This document shows positions 1 through 5,123 of a stretch of 5,123 nucleotides of DNA, piece after piece. The first letter of the stretch is position 1, and every line of letters begins with the position of its first letter. Location of the stretch: positions 1-5,123 of the forward strand of contig JAQUNS010000070.1 of the NCBI GenBank assembly GCA_028717465.1, given 5' to 3'. The notes under the pieces are model-generated. The model was not told the origin of the DNA and did no database searches. It saw only the letters and a list, made by a program, of their open reading frames with translations. The position numbers and the translations under genes were made by a program. Source of the stretch: Candidatus Omnitrophota bacterium. Lineage in GTDB: Bacteria; Omnitrophota; Gorgyraeia; Kaelpiales; Kaelpiaceae.

Positions 1-1109
1 ATATTTTTTAAATTATCATAGACAAGCTTAAGATGCGCCTTTACGTCTTCGGCATCTAATCTGTATTTATGGACCAGCTCAGGAGCAATGGCATAAACTC
101 TGCCTAAGATATAGCCGAGATTGTCAGCATACTCCTGATAAGTTGAAGAACGGGGCTTAAGGAGTTTAAAGAGTTTATCTTCTTTATCTTTAGATAAAAA
201 TTTATATTTATCCAGAAATCCCTTTTTTTCTATAAAAGGGAGCAGCGATTCCCTGTAAAGATTATCTTTAACCTGCTTGAGGTATTTTTTATTCATCCAT
301 TTAAGCTTTCCGACATCGAATACGGCATTGGAAAGGTTTATCCTCTCAAGAGAGAAGATATTGATAAGCTCTTTTTTAGATAAAATTTCGCGGTTATCTC
401 CGGGAGACCATCCTAAAAGAGCCAAAAAATTAAACAACGCCTCGGGCAAAAAACCCTCTTCTCTGTAAGCGGTAACCGACACCGCGCCATGCCTTTTAGA
501 GAGGCGGGTCCTATCCTCACCCAGTATCAAAGGCAGATGGATAAACTCAGGGACTTTAAACTCAAGCAGCTCATAGAGCAAGACCTGCTTAGGGGTATTT
601 GAGATATGGTCCTCGCCTCTTATTATGTGGGTTATGCCCAAAGTAGCGTCGTCTACAACACAGGCAAAATTATAGGTCGGAGTGCCGTCAGATTTAATTA
701 TAACGGTATCTTCAAAACCTTCTTTGAACTCTATCTCGCCGCGCAAGCTATCCTTAAATTTAACCTGAGACTTATCTGTCTTGTACCTTAAAGCAATGCC
801 TTTGTCGGTCTTCTCTTCGTAAATAGATTTTTTTTGAAGGAGTTTTTGGGCGTAATCCCTATAGATGTCGAACCTTTGGCTTTGATGGATTACTTCACCG
901 TCCCAGTCTATCCCAAGCCATTTAAGAGATCCAAGTATGTCGTCTAAAAAAAATCTCTCGGAACGCTGAATATCAGTATCCTCTATCCTTAAGATAAACT
1001 TGCCCTTGTTGCGGCGGGCAAATAGAAAGTTAAAAAGAGCGGTCCTGGCCCCGCCGACATGCAAAAAACCGGTCGGCGAAGGAGCGAACCTTACTTTTAC
1101 ATCAGGCAT
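1..1109 (-). CDS. gltX: glutamyl-tRNA synthetase, 3' end outside the window
   Basis: Class I aminoacyl-tRNA synthetase that charges tRNA-Glu with glutamate in the cytoplasm. 369 codons are visible and remain open at position 1; family members are usually about 470-500 residues, so roughly the last quarter is missing. Residues 8-24 carry FAPSPTG and the HIGH-type signature as HVGG (17-20). NFACVVDDA (147-155) and IIRGEDHISNTP (162-173) are typical active-site segments. The KMSKS-type loop is RLSKRHG (202-208), with Arg in place of the usual first Lys but the second Lys kept. LKWMNKKYL (269-277) marks the start of the anticodon-binding part. About 35-40 residues normally present after the first half of the Rossmann domain, including the Cys zinc ligands of the E. 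coli type, are absent near residues 97-108. The ATG overlaps the upstream gene by 8 nt (ATGCCTGA) and is preceded by a good AAGGGG site. Whether it is discriminating or also charges tRNA-Gln cannot be told here. Confidence 0.96.
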   Translation of the reverse strand, partial: MPDVKVRFAPSPTGFLHVGGARTALFNFLFARRNKGKFILRIEDTDIQRSERFFLDDILGSLKWLGIDWDGEVIHQSQRFDIYRDYAQKLLQKKSIYEEKTDKGIALRYKTDKSQVKFKDSLRGEIEFKEGFEDTVIIKSDGTPTYNFACVVDDATLGITHIIRGEDHISNTPKQVLLYELLEFKVPEFIHLPLILGEDRTRLSKRHGAVSVTAYREEGFLPEALFNFLALLGWSPGDNREILSKKELINIFSLERINLSNAVFDVGKLKWMNKKYLKQVKDNLYRESLLPFIEKKGFLDKYKFLSKDKEDKLFKLLKPRSSTYQEYADNLGYILGRVYAIAPELVHKYRLDAEDVKAHLKLVYDNLKN

Positions 1110-1671
1110 TTTCAAAACCCCTTTTTAGCGCCGCTATATCAAGCTTTAAAACAGATTCGGCTTTGACAGATTCGGAGAGCACTTTTTCTACGGTATCTTT
1201 AGACGCCAAGCTTGTATGTCTTATAAACCTGCCCAGCATAACCATGTTGGCACATTTTAAATCTCCTAAATCTTTGGCAATATTAGTGGCATCGATACTT
1301 ATATTCTCAACGTTTTTATTTAAAATAGAAGAGCCGATCAGGGAGCTGTTGTAAAAAATCAAGCCTTCTTTGGCAATAGCAGGGGCATACCTTCGGTAAG
1401 ACGGCTCGTTCATAGCAAGTATAAAATCAGGATGGTATATGTAGGGCGAGGAGATATCGGACTCTGAGGTAACCACCATGCATTTGCAGGTGCCGCCGCG
1501 CACCTCTGCTCCGTAAGAGGGCAGCCAGGAGACATTTCTGTTCTCCCGGAGCAAGCTCTGGCTGAGTATCTTTCCTAAGAGCAGAATGCCCTGGCCGCCG
1601 GAGCCGGCAATCAGAATTTTTATTTCACTCTGCCCAAAGGGTATGTTTTTATTACTTCTTTTTCTATCCAT
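1102..1671 (-). CDS. 2-oxoacid:ferredoxin oxidoreductase, gamma subunit (VOR/POR gamma family)
   Basis: Gamma subunit of a multi-subunit 2-oxoacid:ferredoxin oxidoreductase, the domain thought to help bind CoA in this cytoplasmic complex. The 189-residue product matches the family length (about 180-190). It has the N-terminal glycine-rich loop GSGGQG (23-28) after the strand IKILIA, and the family signature SYGAEVRGGTCKC (52-64). It would be named vorG/porG/korC depending on the scheme. The gene overlaps the beta-subunit gene by 52 nt. The ATG at 1671 is the only ATG, GTG or TTG in frame before the glycine-rich loop and follows an in-frame TGA closely, so the first 16 or so polar residues are an N-terminal extension unless a rare start such as ATA or ATT is used. 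The stop overlaps gltX by 8 nt, suggesting translational coupling. Confidence 0.93.
   Translation of the reverse strand: MDRKRSNKNIPFGQSEIKILIAGSGGQGILLLGKILSQSLLRENRNVSWLPSYGAEVRGGTCKCMVVTSESDISSPYIYHPDFILAMNEPSYRRYAPAIAKEGLIFYNSSLIGSSILNKNVENISIDATNIAKDLGDLKCANMVMLGRFIRHTSLASKDTVEKVLSESVKAESVLKLDIAALKRGFENA
1118..1123 (-). promoter_or_regulatory. Shine-Dalgarno site for gltX
   Basis: AAGGGG on the minus strand lies inside the last codons of the upstream gamma-subunit gene, 8 nt before the gltX ATG at 1109. It supports that start despite the 8-nt gene overlap, and it is the clearest ribosome binding site in the window. Confidence 0.7.
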
Positions 1672-2348
1672 TTTAAATTTTCAACCGGTTTCATTTTAGA
1701 GTATGTCGGGCAAGGCGATAATATTTCAACCATAGAGAAACCTTTGTTTTCTATCTGATTTTGAAAAGCGGTTAACAGAGCTTGCTTTGATTTTTTAACC
1801 TCAGAGGGTGAAAATAGCGACCTTCTTTCAAGATAAAAAACCCCCTCAAGAACCTTGAGCATCTCAAGCAGAGGCAGAGGATAACCGTGAATGCTCCTCT
1901 CTCTTCCGGATAAAGTAGTAGTGGTCTTCTGGGATAAAACAGTAGTCGGAGCCATCTGGCCACCTGTCATACCGTAGACTCCGTTGTTGACAAAGACAAC
2001 GGTAAGATTCTCCCCCCTGCAAGCGGCATGGATAGTCTCATTTGTCCCTATTGCGGCTAAATCTCCATCGCCCTGATAGGTGAATACTATCTTGTCGGGC
2101 TGGACCCTTTTAATAGCTGTTGCAACGGCAAGAGGCCTGCCGTGGGCAGCTTCGGTAGTATCAAAATTCCAGTAATCATAAGCTAAAACAGCGCAGCCAA
2201 CAGGCGCTATTGCAATAGTCTTTTCTCTTATTTGAAGCTCGTCGATAACCTCTGCCACCAGCCTGTGGATTATGCCGTGCCCGCAGCCAGAACAATAATG
2301 AGTCTGAATATCGTTTAAGGCGTATGGCCTTTTGTATAATACTTTCAT
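1620..2348 (-). CDS. vorA: 2-oxoacid:ferredoxin oxidoreductase, beta (thiamine-diphosphate) subunit, VOR type
   Basis: Catalytic subunit that binds thiamine diphosphate and the proximal [4Fe-4S] cluster. It works with the alpha subunit in oxidative decarboxylation of a 2-oxoacid to acyl-CoA with reduction of ferredoxin. At 242 residues it is of normal family length. CSGCGHG (19-25), Cys52 in APVGCA and Cys213 in SPCPT give the four expected cluster ligands. YQGDGDLAAIG (91-101) through VNNGVYGMTGGQM (120-132) is the Mg-thiamine-diphosphate fold, starting with GDGD and ending with NN. The GMTGGQMAPTT segment fits the VOR/KOR branch more than classic pyruvate enzymes; the actual substrate is not fixed by sequence. 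No Shine-Dalgarno sequence precedes the ATG (an AT-only stretch lies upstream), and a 107-nt spacer with a palindromic unit separates it from the alpha gene. In the scheme used here vorA is beta and vorB is alpha. Confidence 0.94.
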   Translation of the reverse strand: MKVLYKRPYALNDIQTHYCSGCGHGIIHRLVAEVIDELQIREKTIAIAPVGCAVLAYDYWNFDTTEAAHGRPLAVATAIKRVQPDKIVFTYQGDGDLAAIGTNETIHAACRGENLTVVFVNNGVYGMTGGQMAPTTVLSQKTTTTLSGRERSIHGYPLPLLEMLKVLEGVFYLERRSLFSPSEVKKSKQALLTAFQNQIENKGFSMVEILSPCPTYSKMKPVENLKWIEKEVIKTYPLGRVK

Positions 2349-2353
2349 AATAA

Positions 2354-2453
2354 TATCAAAAATTAAAATTCAAATAACAACCAGTAAAAACAGGTGCCGG
2401 AAACCTCACTCTGGCGATTTTTATATTTTGCATTGTATATTTAATTTTTTATC
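2354..2453. repeat. MITE-like palindromic unit in the alpha-beta spacer
   Basis: The spacer between the alpha and beta genes holds an imperfect palindrome. Ten-base arms AAAAATTAAA (2358-2367) and TTTAATTTTT (2440-2449) are exact inverted copies. Inside them CAAATA (2371-2376) faces TATTTTG (2424-2430), CCAG (2381-2384) faces CTGG (2411-2414) and AGGT (2392-2395) faces ACCT (2403-2406), all centred near 2398-2403. The short core is GC-rich whereas the arms are almost pure A+T. The tetramer TATC sits directly outside both arms (2354-2357 and 2450-2453), as a target duplication would. The 10-base arms are low in complexity, so chance cannot be excluded. The same hairpin in RNA could act as a processing or weak attenuation element between the two subunit genes. 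Confidence 0.4.
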
Positions 2454-2455
2454 TT

Positions 2456-3529
2456 TTATTTAACCCGCCGTAAGCTTTTTAGCATTTTCTTTATCTTTTC
2501 TATAATCTCATCTTCAGAAGGAATAATCCCGCCCATCCTGCCCAGAAAATCTATTTTAAAGCCGGAAGGCAAAGCGAGCCTGACATCTTCATGCATCTGA
2601 GGCGAGCTCATCTCAAGAACCAGGATGTTTTTAATGCCAGAAGCAGAATTTTTAAGTTCTTTAGAGGGAAATGGCCAGAGAGTTACAGGCCTGAAAAGGC
2701 CTACGTTTATATTCTCAGATTTGAGAGCCTTGATGACGCCTTTTGCTATTCTGGCCATAGTGCCGTATGCGACTATAAGCAGGCTGTCTTTTGAAGATAT
2801 CTGGCTTTGAAAGCGCACTTCCTGCTCTTCTATCCTGCGGTATCTTTCCTGAAGCCTTAAGTTTAGCTCTTCTAAAGCTCCGGTCGCAAGGTAAAGCGAT
2901 TTTATAGACTGGGGTTTTCTTTTTAAACATCCTGTTAAAGCCCAGGGTTTGGGATAGACCTTATTTTTAATATTCAAAAGATCTCTATCAACAGGCTCCA
3001 TCATCTGGCCAAGCATGCCGTCGCCTAAAAGAATAACAGGGGTTCGGTATTTATCGGCTAGCTCAAATGCCACCGGAGTGAGCTTAAATATTTCAGGAAC
3101 AGACTCCGGAGCCAAAACAGGGGTTCTATAATCTCCGTGCCCGCCTCCTCTGGTAGATTGAAAATAATCGGCCTGAGAAGGATCTATATTCCCAAGCCCG
3201 GGGCCGCCGCGCATAACATTTACAACGACAGCGGGAAGCTCACAGCCGGCCAGATAAGATATGCCTTCCTGCATAAGGCTTATGCCGGGTGAAGAAGACG
3301 AGGTCATGGCGCGCACGCCGGATAGAGATGCCCCAAACACCATATTAATAGAAGCAAGCTCAGATTCAGACTGAATGAAAATACGACCCTCTTCCAGCAT
3401 TCTTCTGGACATATACTGAGTAAGCTCGTTCTGAGGAGTTATAGGATAGCCGGCATAGAACTGGCAACCCGATATTATGGCAGCCTCGCCGAAAGCATCG
3501 TTACCCGAGAATAAAAGCCTAGTGTTCAT
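2456..3529 (-). CDS. vorB: 2-oxoisovalerate-type ferredoxin oxidoreductase, alpha subunit VorB
   Basis: Alpha subunit of the oxidoreductase, supplying the pyrimidine-binding domain that completes the thiamine-diphosphate site with the beta subunit. The 357-residue product has normal VorB length. FYAGYPITPQNEL (24-36) is the family signature, and QSESELASINMVFGAS (53-68) includes the conserved acidic residues. RGGPGLGNIDPSQADYF (107-123) with GGGHGDYR (128-135) is the pattern I associate with VorB proteins rather than with 2-oxoglutarate (KorA) or pyruvate enzymes. The C-terminal part from about residue 249 (SLLIVAYGTMARI) to GRMGGIIPSEDEI (330-342) is the transketolase-like domain II. Branched-chain 2-oxoacids are therefore the likely substrates, by inference. 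The start agrees with family N-termini, but no Shine-Dalgarno sequence is visible in the T-rich leader. Upstream lies a 109-nt spacer and the broken four-helix-bundle gene rather than the usual delta gene. Confidence 0.95.
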   Translation of the reverse strand: MNTRLLFSGNDAFGEAAIISGCQFYAGYPITPQNELTQYMSRRMLEEGRIFIQSESELASINMVFGASLSGVRAMTSSSSPGISLMQEGISYLAGCELPAVVVNVMRGGPGLGNIDPSQADYFQSTRGGGHGDYRTPVLAPESVPEIFKLTPVAFELADKYRTPVILLGDGMLGQMMEPVDRDLLNIKNKVYPKPWALTGCLKRKPQSIKSLYLATGALEELNLRLQERYRRIEEQEVRFQSQISSKDSLLIVAYGTMARIAKGVIKALKSENINVGLFRPVTLWPFPSKELKNSASGIKNILVLEMSSPQMHEDVRLALPSGFKIDFLGRMGGIIPSEDEIIEKIKKMLKSLRRVK

Positions 3530-3638
3530 AGGTTGATAAAAAGCAGATAGTAGAGAGTAATAAACCTATTTTTAAAAAAATAATTCATATATTGATACAA
3601 GCATACAAAATAAATAGGCAGACTGGAAACTAAAAAAT
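3530..3638. other. AT-rich spacer upstream of vorB
   Basis: No gene is seen in these 109 nt. CCTATTT (3565-3571) and AAATAGG (3612-3618) form a 7-base inverted repeat around an AT-rich interior. On the minus strand TTGTAT occurs twice in close succession (TTGTATGCTTGTATC). A -35/-10 pair TTGTAT, 17 nt, AATTAT could be proposed for an internal vorB promoter, but it matches consensus at only 3/6 and 4/6 positions, so I do not call one. AGTAGAGAG (3549-3557) is an inverted copy of repeats found at the other end of the four-helix-bundle unit. Confidence 0.4.
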
Positions 3639-4024
3639 TTACTTCCATTTTGCCATAAGAGAATTTAACATTGCCCTTATTCCATTTAAAATAGATACTC
3701 GCTCTTCTATTGCATGCTCAGGCAATACTTTATTTAATCTTTTATACCGACCTCTCGATTCTCCGGCAGAACCTTTAGATATTCTAAAAAAATTTTTATC
3801 TCCTTGCCGGATTTTCTCTCGTAACCCTCCTCCATATTTGCACAAACAGAGTCTAAACTTCTTAGCTGATTACCGGCCAATGTCCTGCCGATAAAACTTT
3901 TTTGCAAAACAGGCAGATCTTTGCCTATAAAATCATTAAACAACCTTACGGCTTTTTGATAAACATCGAAATCATCTATGCTTTTTATGCTCCTCTTCTC
4001 CATCTCTCTACTCTCTATTTTCAT
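3639..4024 (-). pseudogene. four-helix-bundle protein (23S rRNA intervening-sequence family), frame broken at a T7 run
   Basis: The first frame (4024 to 3734, 96 residues) contains SIDDFDVYQKAVRLF (15-29) and NMEEGYERKSGKEIKIFL (63-80), the pattern of the S23/IVP four-helix-bundle family, but then runs out of family resemblance and stops. The frame shifted by -1 carries the missing half: RISKGSAGESRGRY followed by a long amphipathic stretch ending LNSLMAKWK at 3639. Joining them at 3785 gives 128 residues, close to the family's usual 115-130, and restores the family-like FLRISKGSAGE. Three explanations remain: a one-base deletion in a homopolymer (real pseudogene), an assembly or read error, or programmed -1 frameshifting at UUUUUUA. 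Function is unknown in this family; related small helical proteins include Avd of diversity-generating retroelements, but no such element is seen here. ATG 4024 lies 5 nt after the ferredoxin stop; ATG 4003 is an alternative start. Confidence 0.8.
3757..3805 (-). promoter_or_regulatory. candidate -1 ribosomal frameshift signal
   Basis: On the minus strand the heptamer T TTT TTA (3791 to 3785) is in the correct register in the first frame of the four-helix-bundle gene. An AAGGAG Shine-Dalgarno-like sequence (3805-3800) lies 8 nt before it, and a possible stem GGTTCT/AGAATC (3773-3768 with 3762-3757, one G-U pair, loop GCCGG) begins 11 nt after it. The first two resemble the arrangement used in dnaX-type frameshifting; the stem is short and a little distant. 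Both upstream purine motifs also encode conserved residues, so they could be incidental. Confidence 0.35.
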
Positions 4025-4035
4025 GCTCTCTACTC
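4004..4035. repeat. short direct repeats CTCTCTACTC at the four-helix-bundle start
   Basis: CTCTCTACTC occurs exactly twice, at 4004-4013 and 4026-4035, on either side of the four-helix-bundle ATG and across the ferredoxin stop codon. An inverted copy (AGTAGAGAG, 9 of 10 bases) lies at 3549-3557 beyond the other end of the gene. The repeats therefore bracket a unit of about 490 bp. They are simple purine/pyrimidine sequences, so the evidence for a mobile unit is only suggestive. Confidence 0.4.
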
Positions 4036-4239
4036 ATCCTGGTATATTTCAATACAAGCCTCGGGGCACATTAAGACGCACATCTGGCAGCCTATGCACT
4101 CTTTCTCATTTACAACCTTAACAGGCAGAAAACCAAGCTTGTTTAGTTTGTCGTCTAAGACCAGTATTTTTTTAGGGCAAACGCTAATGCAGAGAGAGCA
4201 GGATTTACAGAGTTCTTTTTTTATAATTATCTTTGCCAT
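4030..4239 (-). CDS. 2x[4Fe-4S] ferredoxin, delta-like subunit of the oxidoreductase
   Basis: Small 69-residue ferredoxin with two complete cluster motifs: C11-K-S-C14-S-L-C17-I-S-V-C21-P and C48-I-G-C51-Q-M-C54-V-L-M-C58-P. Twenty-six residues separate the motifs, longer than in minimal clostridial ferredoxins and typical of delta subunits of POR/VOR complexes. Its place just ahead of the alpha gene supports that role: it would carry electrons from the proximal cluster of the beta subunit to soluble ferredoxin. It could instead be a free ferredoxin; IspG and IspH of the pathway begun by the neighbouring DXS also need low-potential electrons, but that link is inference. The ATG overlaps the dxs stop by 13 nt, implying translational coupling. 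A strong Shine-Dalgarno sequence is not evident (GCGAAAGAAC precedes the ATG). A vorD-like name would fit if the complex is confirmed. Confidence 0.92.
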   Translation of the reverse strand: MAKIIIKKELCKSCSLCISVCPKKILVLDDKLNKLGFLPVKVVNEKECIGCQMCVLMCPEACIEIYQDE

Positions 4240-5123
4240 GTTCTTTCGCTGATCGCATTTTTTATTTTGTTAACTACAGAATCCTTATCCAAACCGACCA
4301 TATTAAGCAGTATAGACCTGGAGCCGTAAGTTATAAATTTATCATCTATAGCACAAGCAAGGATATTTACAGCAATATTATTATTTGCAAGTAGAGCAGA
4401 GACTGATTCGGCTATGCCTCCAAGATAGGAACCCTCTTCCAGTATTACGATATGATTGACTTTCCCCGCAATATCAAGAATCAGCCCGGAGTCCAGAGGC
4501 TTGGCGAACCTTAAATTTACAAGATAGGGATTAAGGCTCTCTTTCTGAAGCGCCGCGGTGACCTGATAGGCAGTATCTACCATACTTCCGTAAGCCAGCA
4601 GGGCTAGGTCCTCTCCTTTGATTAAAATCTCTGATTTACCCAGCTCCATATCTTTATATTTAAATACCGATAAGTCCAGAGCCTCTGTTTTAGGATAGCG
4701 TATTGCGCAGGGAGCATTTAAATCTTTCATCCAGTTAAGCATAATACCGAACTCCCAGCTGTCCCGAGGCGCCATAACAACAATATTGGGCAGATGCTTT
4801 AGAAATGCGATATCGAATATGCCGTGATGAGTAGGCCCGTCCTCTCCGACAAGCCCGGCCCTATCCAGGCAGAGCTTCACGGGTAGGTTCTGAAGGCAGA
4901 CATCATGCATAATCTGGTCATAGGCACGCTGTATAAAAGTAGAGTATATGGCAACAAAAGGCTTAAAACCCATCTTAGCAAGGCCGGAAGAAAAAGTAAC
5001 GGCATTCTGCTCTGCCATGCCGACATCAAAGAACCTTTCCGGGAATCTGGATTTAAACTCATCTAAGCCGGTGCCCTGAGGCATGGCAGCAGTAACGGCA
5101 ACAATTTTGGAATCGGCCATAGC
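4227..5123 (-). CDS. dxs: 1-deoxy-D-xylulose-5-phosphate synthase, C-terminal half (5' end outside the window)
   Basis: Thiamine-diphosphate enzyme that condenses pyruvate and glyceraldehyde 3-phosphate into 1-deoxy-D-xylulose 5-phosphate, the first step of the non-mevalonate isoprenoid pathway and a source for thiamine and pyridoxal phosphate. The frame is open at the right edge (Ala codon at 5123-5121), so the internal Met at 5120 is not the start. 298 residues are visible of about 620. FDVGMAEQN, near visible residue 32-40, holds the catalytic Glu of the pyrimidine domain. DRAGLVGEDGPTHHG (about 87-101) is the diagnostic DXS segment, and IRYPK follows in the middle. The last 120 residues form the transketolase C-terminal domain, including VILEEGSYLGGIAES. 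No interruption or missing key residue is seen. The stop codon lies inside the ferredoxin gene, so dxs appears to lead an operon with the oxidoreductase genes. Confidence 0.97.
   Translation of the reverse strand, partial: AMADSKIVAVTAAMPQGTGLDEFKSRFPERFFDVGMAEQNAVTFSSGLAKMGFKPFVAIYSTFIQRAYDQIMHDVCLQNLPVKLCLDRAGLVGEDGPTHHGIFDIAFLKHLPNIVVMAPRDSWEFGIMLNWMKDLNAPCAIRYPKTEALDLSVFKYKDMELGKSEILIKGEDLALLAYGSMVDTAYQVTAALQKESLNPYLVNLRFAKPLDSGLILDIAGKVNHIVILEEGSYLGGIAESVSALLANNNIAVNILACAIDDKFITYGSRSILLNMVGLDKDSVVNKIKNAISERTWQR

Noticed and set aside
606..791. A 61-codon plus-strand open frame.
   Set aside because: It is antisense to the well-conserved active-site region of gltX and has no ribosome binding site or domain.
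2391..2406. Possible rho-independent terminator after vorB (AGGT/ACCT stem followed by GTTTTT on the minus strand).
   Set aside because: A 4-bp stem is too weak, and the downstream gene encodes a partner subunit of the same enzyme.
2385..2412. Core GCCAGAGTGAGGTTTCCGG resembles the 3' end of a tRNA (acceptor strand TCCGGCA followed by CCT).
   Set aside because: No GTTCRANYC T-loop, no anticodon arm and no matching 5' acceptor strand are present nearby.
2356..2433. A 25-codon minus-strand reading frame inside the vorB-vorA spacer, starting MQNIKIARVRF.
   Set aside because: It has no ribosome binding site, lies wholly within the palindromic unit and has no recognisable domain. Its length is within chance expectation.
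3639..3845. The second four-helix-bundle frame as an independent 68-residue gene starting MCKYGGG.
   Set aside because: Its first 20 residues are out-of-frame translation of the conserved NMEEGYERKSGKE segment. Only the part after 3785 resembles the family, so it is the displaced C-terminal half of one gene.
3902..4252. A 116-codon plus-strand open frame.
   Set aside because: It lies antisense to the ferredoxin (complete CxxCxxCxxxCP motifs) and the four-helix-bundle gene, and its product is low-complexity and unlike any family I know.

Overview
All recognisable genes lie on the minus strand and read from the right edge to the left edge of the window. The order of transcription is dxs (5' part outside the window), a two-cluster ferredoxin, a frame-disrupted four-helix-bundle gene, three subunits of a 2-oxoacid:ferredoxin oxidoreductase of the VOR type (alpha, beta, gamma), then gltX (3' part outside the window). 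No rRNA, tRNA, CRISPR array, convincing promoter or strong terminator was seen.

The content suggests an anaerobic or fermentative bacterium. It carries a ferredoxin-linked 2-oxoacid oxidoreductase and the non-mevalonate isoprenoid pathway, with frequent AUA and AGA/AGG codons and AT-rich spacers. An uncultivated lineage such as Omnitrophota or a relative fits my impression of the gene style. That placement is inference and cannot be proven from this window.

Right part (4030-5123): the C-terminal half of DXS overlaps the ferredoxin gene by 13 nt. Middle right (3530-4024): a four-helix-bundle gene of the 23S rRNA intervening-sequence-protein family sits between the ferredoxin (delta-like) gene and the alpha subunit gene. 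Its reading frame is broken at a T7 run, and the break coincides with a UUUUUUA heptamer. An AT-rich spacer of 109 nt follows. Middle (1102-3529): alpha, beta and gamma subunits; alpha and beta are separated by a 107-nt spacer that holds a palindromic, MITE-like unit, while beta and gamma overlap. Left (1-1109): gltX overlaps the gamma gene by 8 nt and encodes an unusually compact glutamyl-tRNA synthetase.

Working together, the ferredoxin and the three subunits would form or serve a four-component enzyme that oxidatively decarboxylates 2-oxoacids (probably branched-chain) to acyl-CoA and passes electrons to ferredoxin. DXS, also a thiamine-diphosphate enzyme, starts isoprenoid synthesis. GltX charges tRNA-Glu. 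The strongest candidates for a second look are the possible programmed -1 frameshift in the four-helix-bundle gene, the insertion-like character of that gene, the 92-bp palindrome between the alpha and beta genes, and the GltX that lacks the zinc-binding insert.
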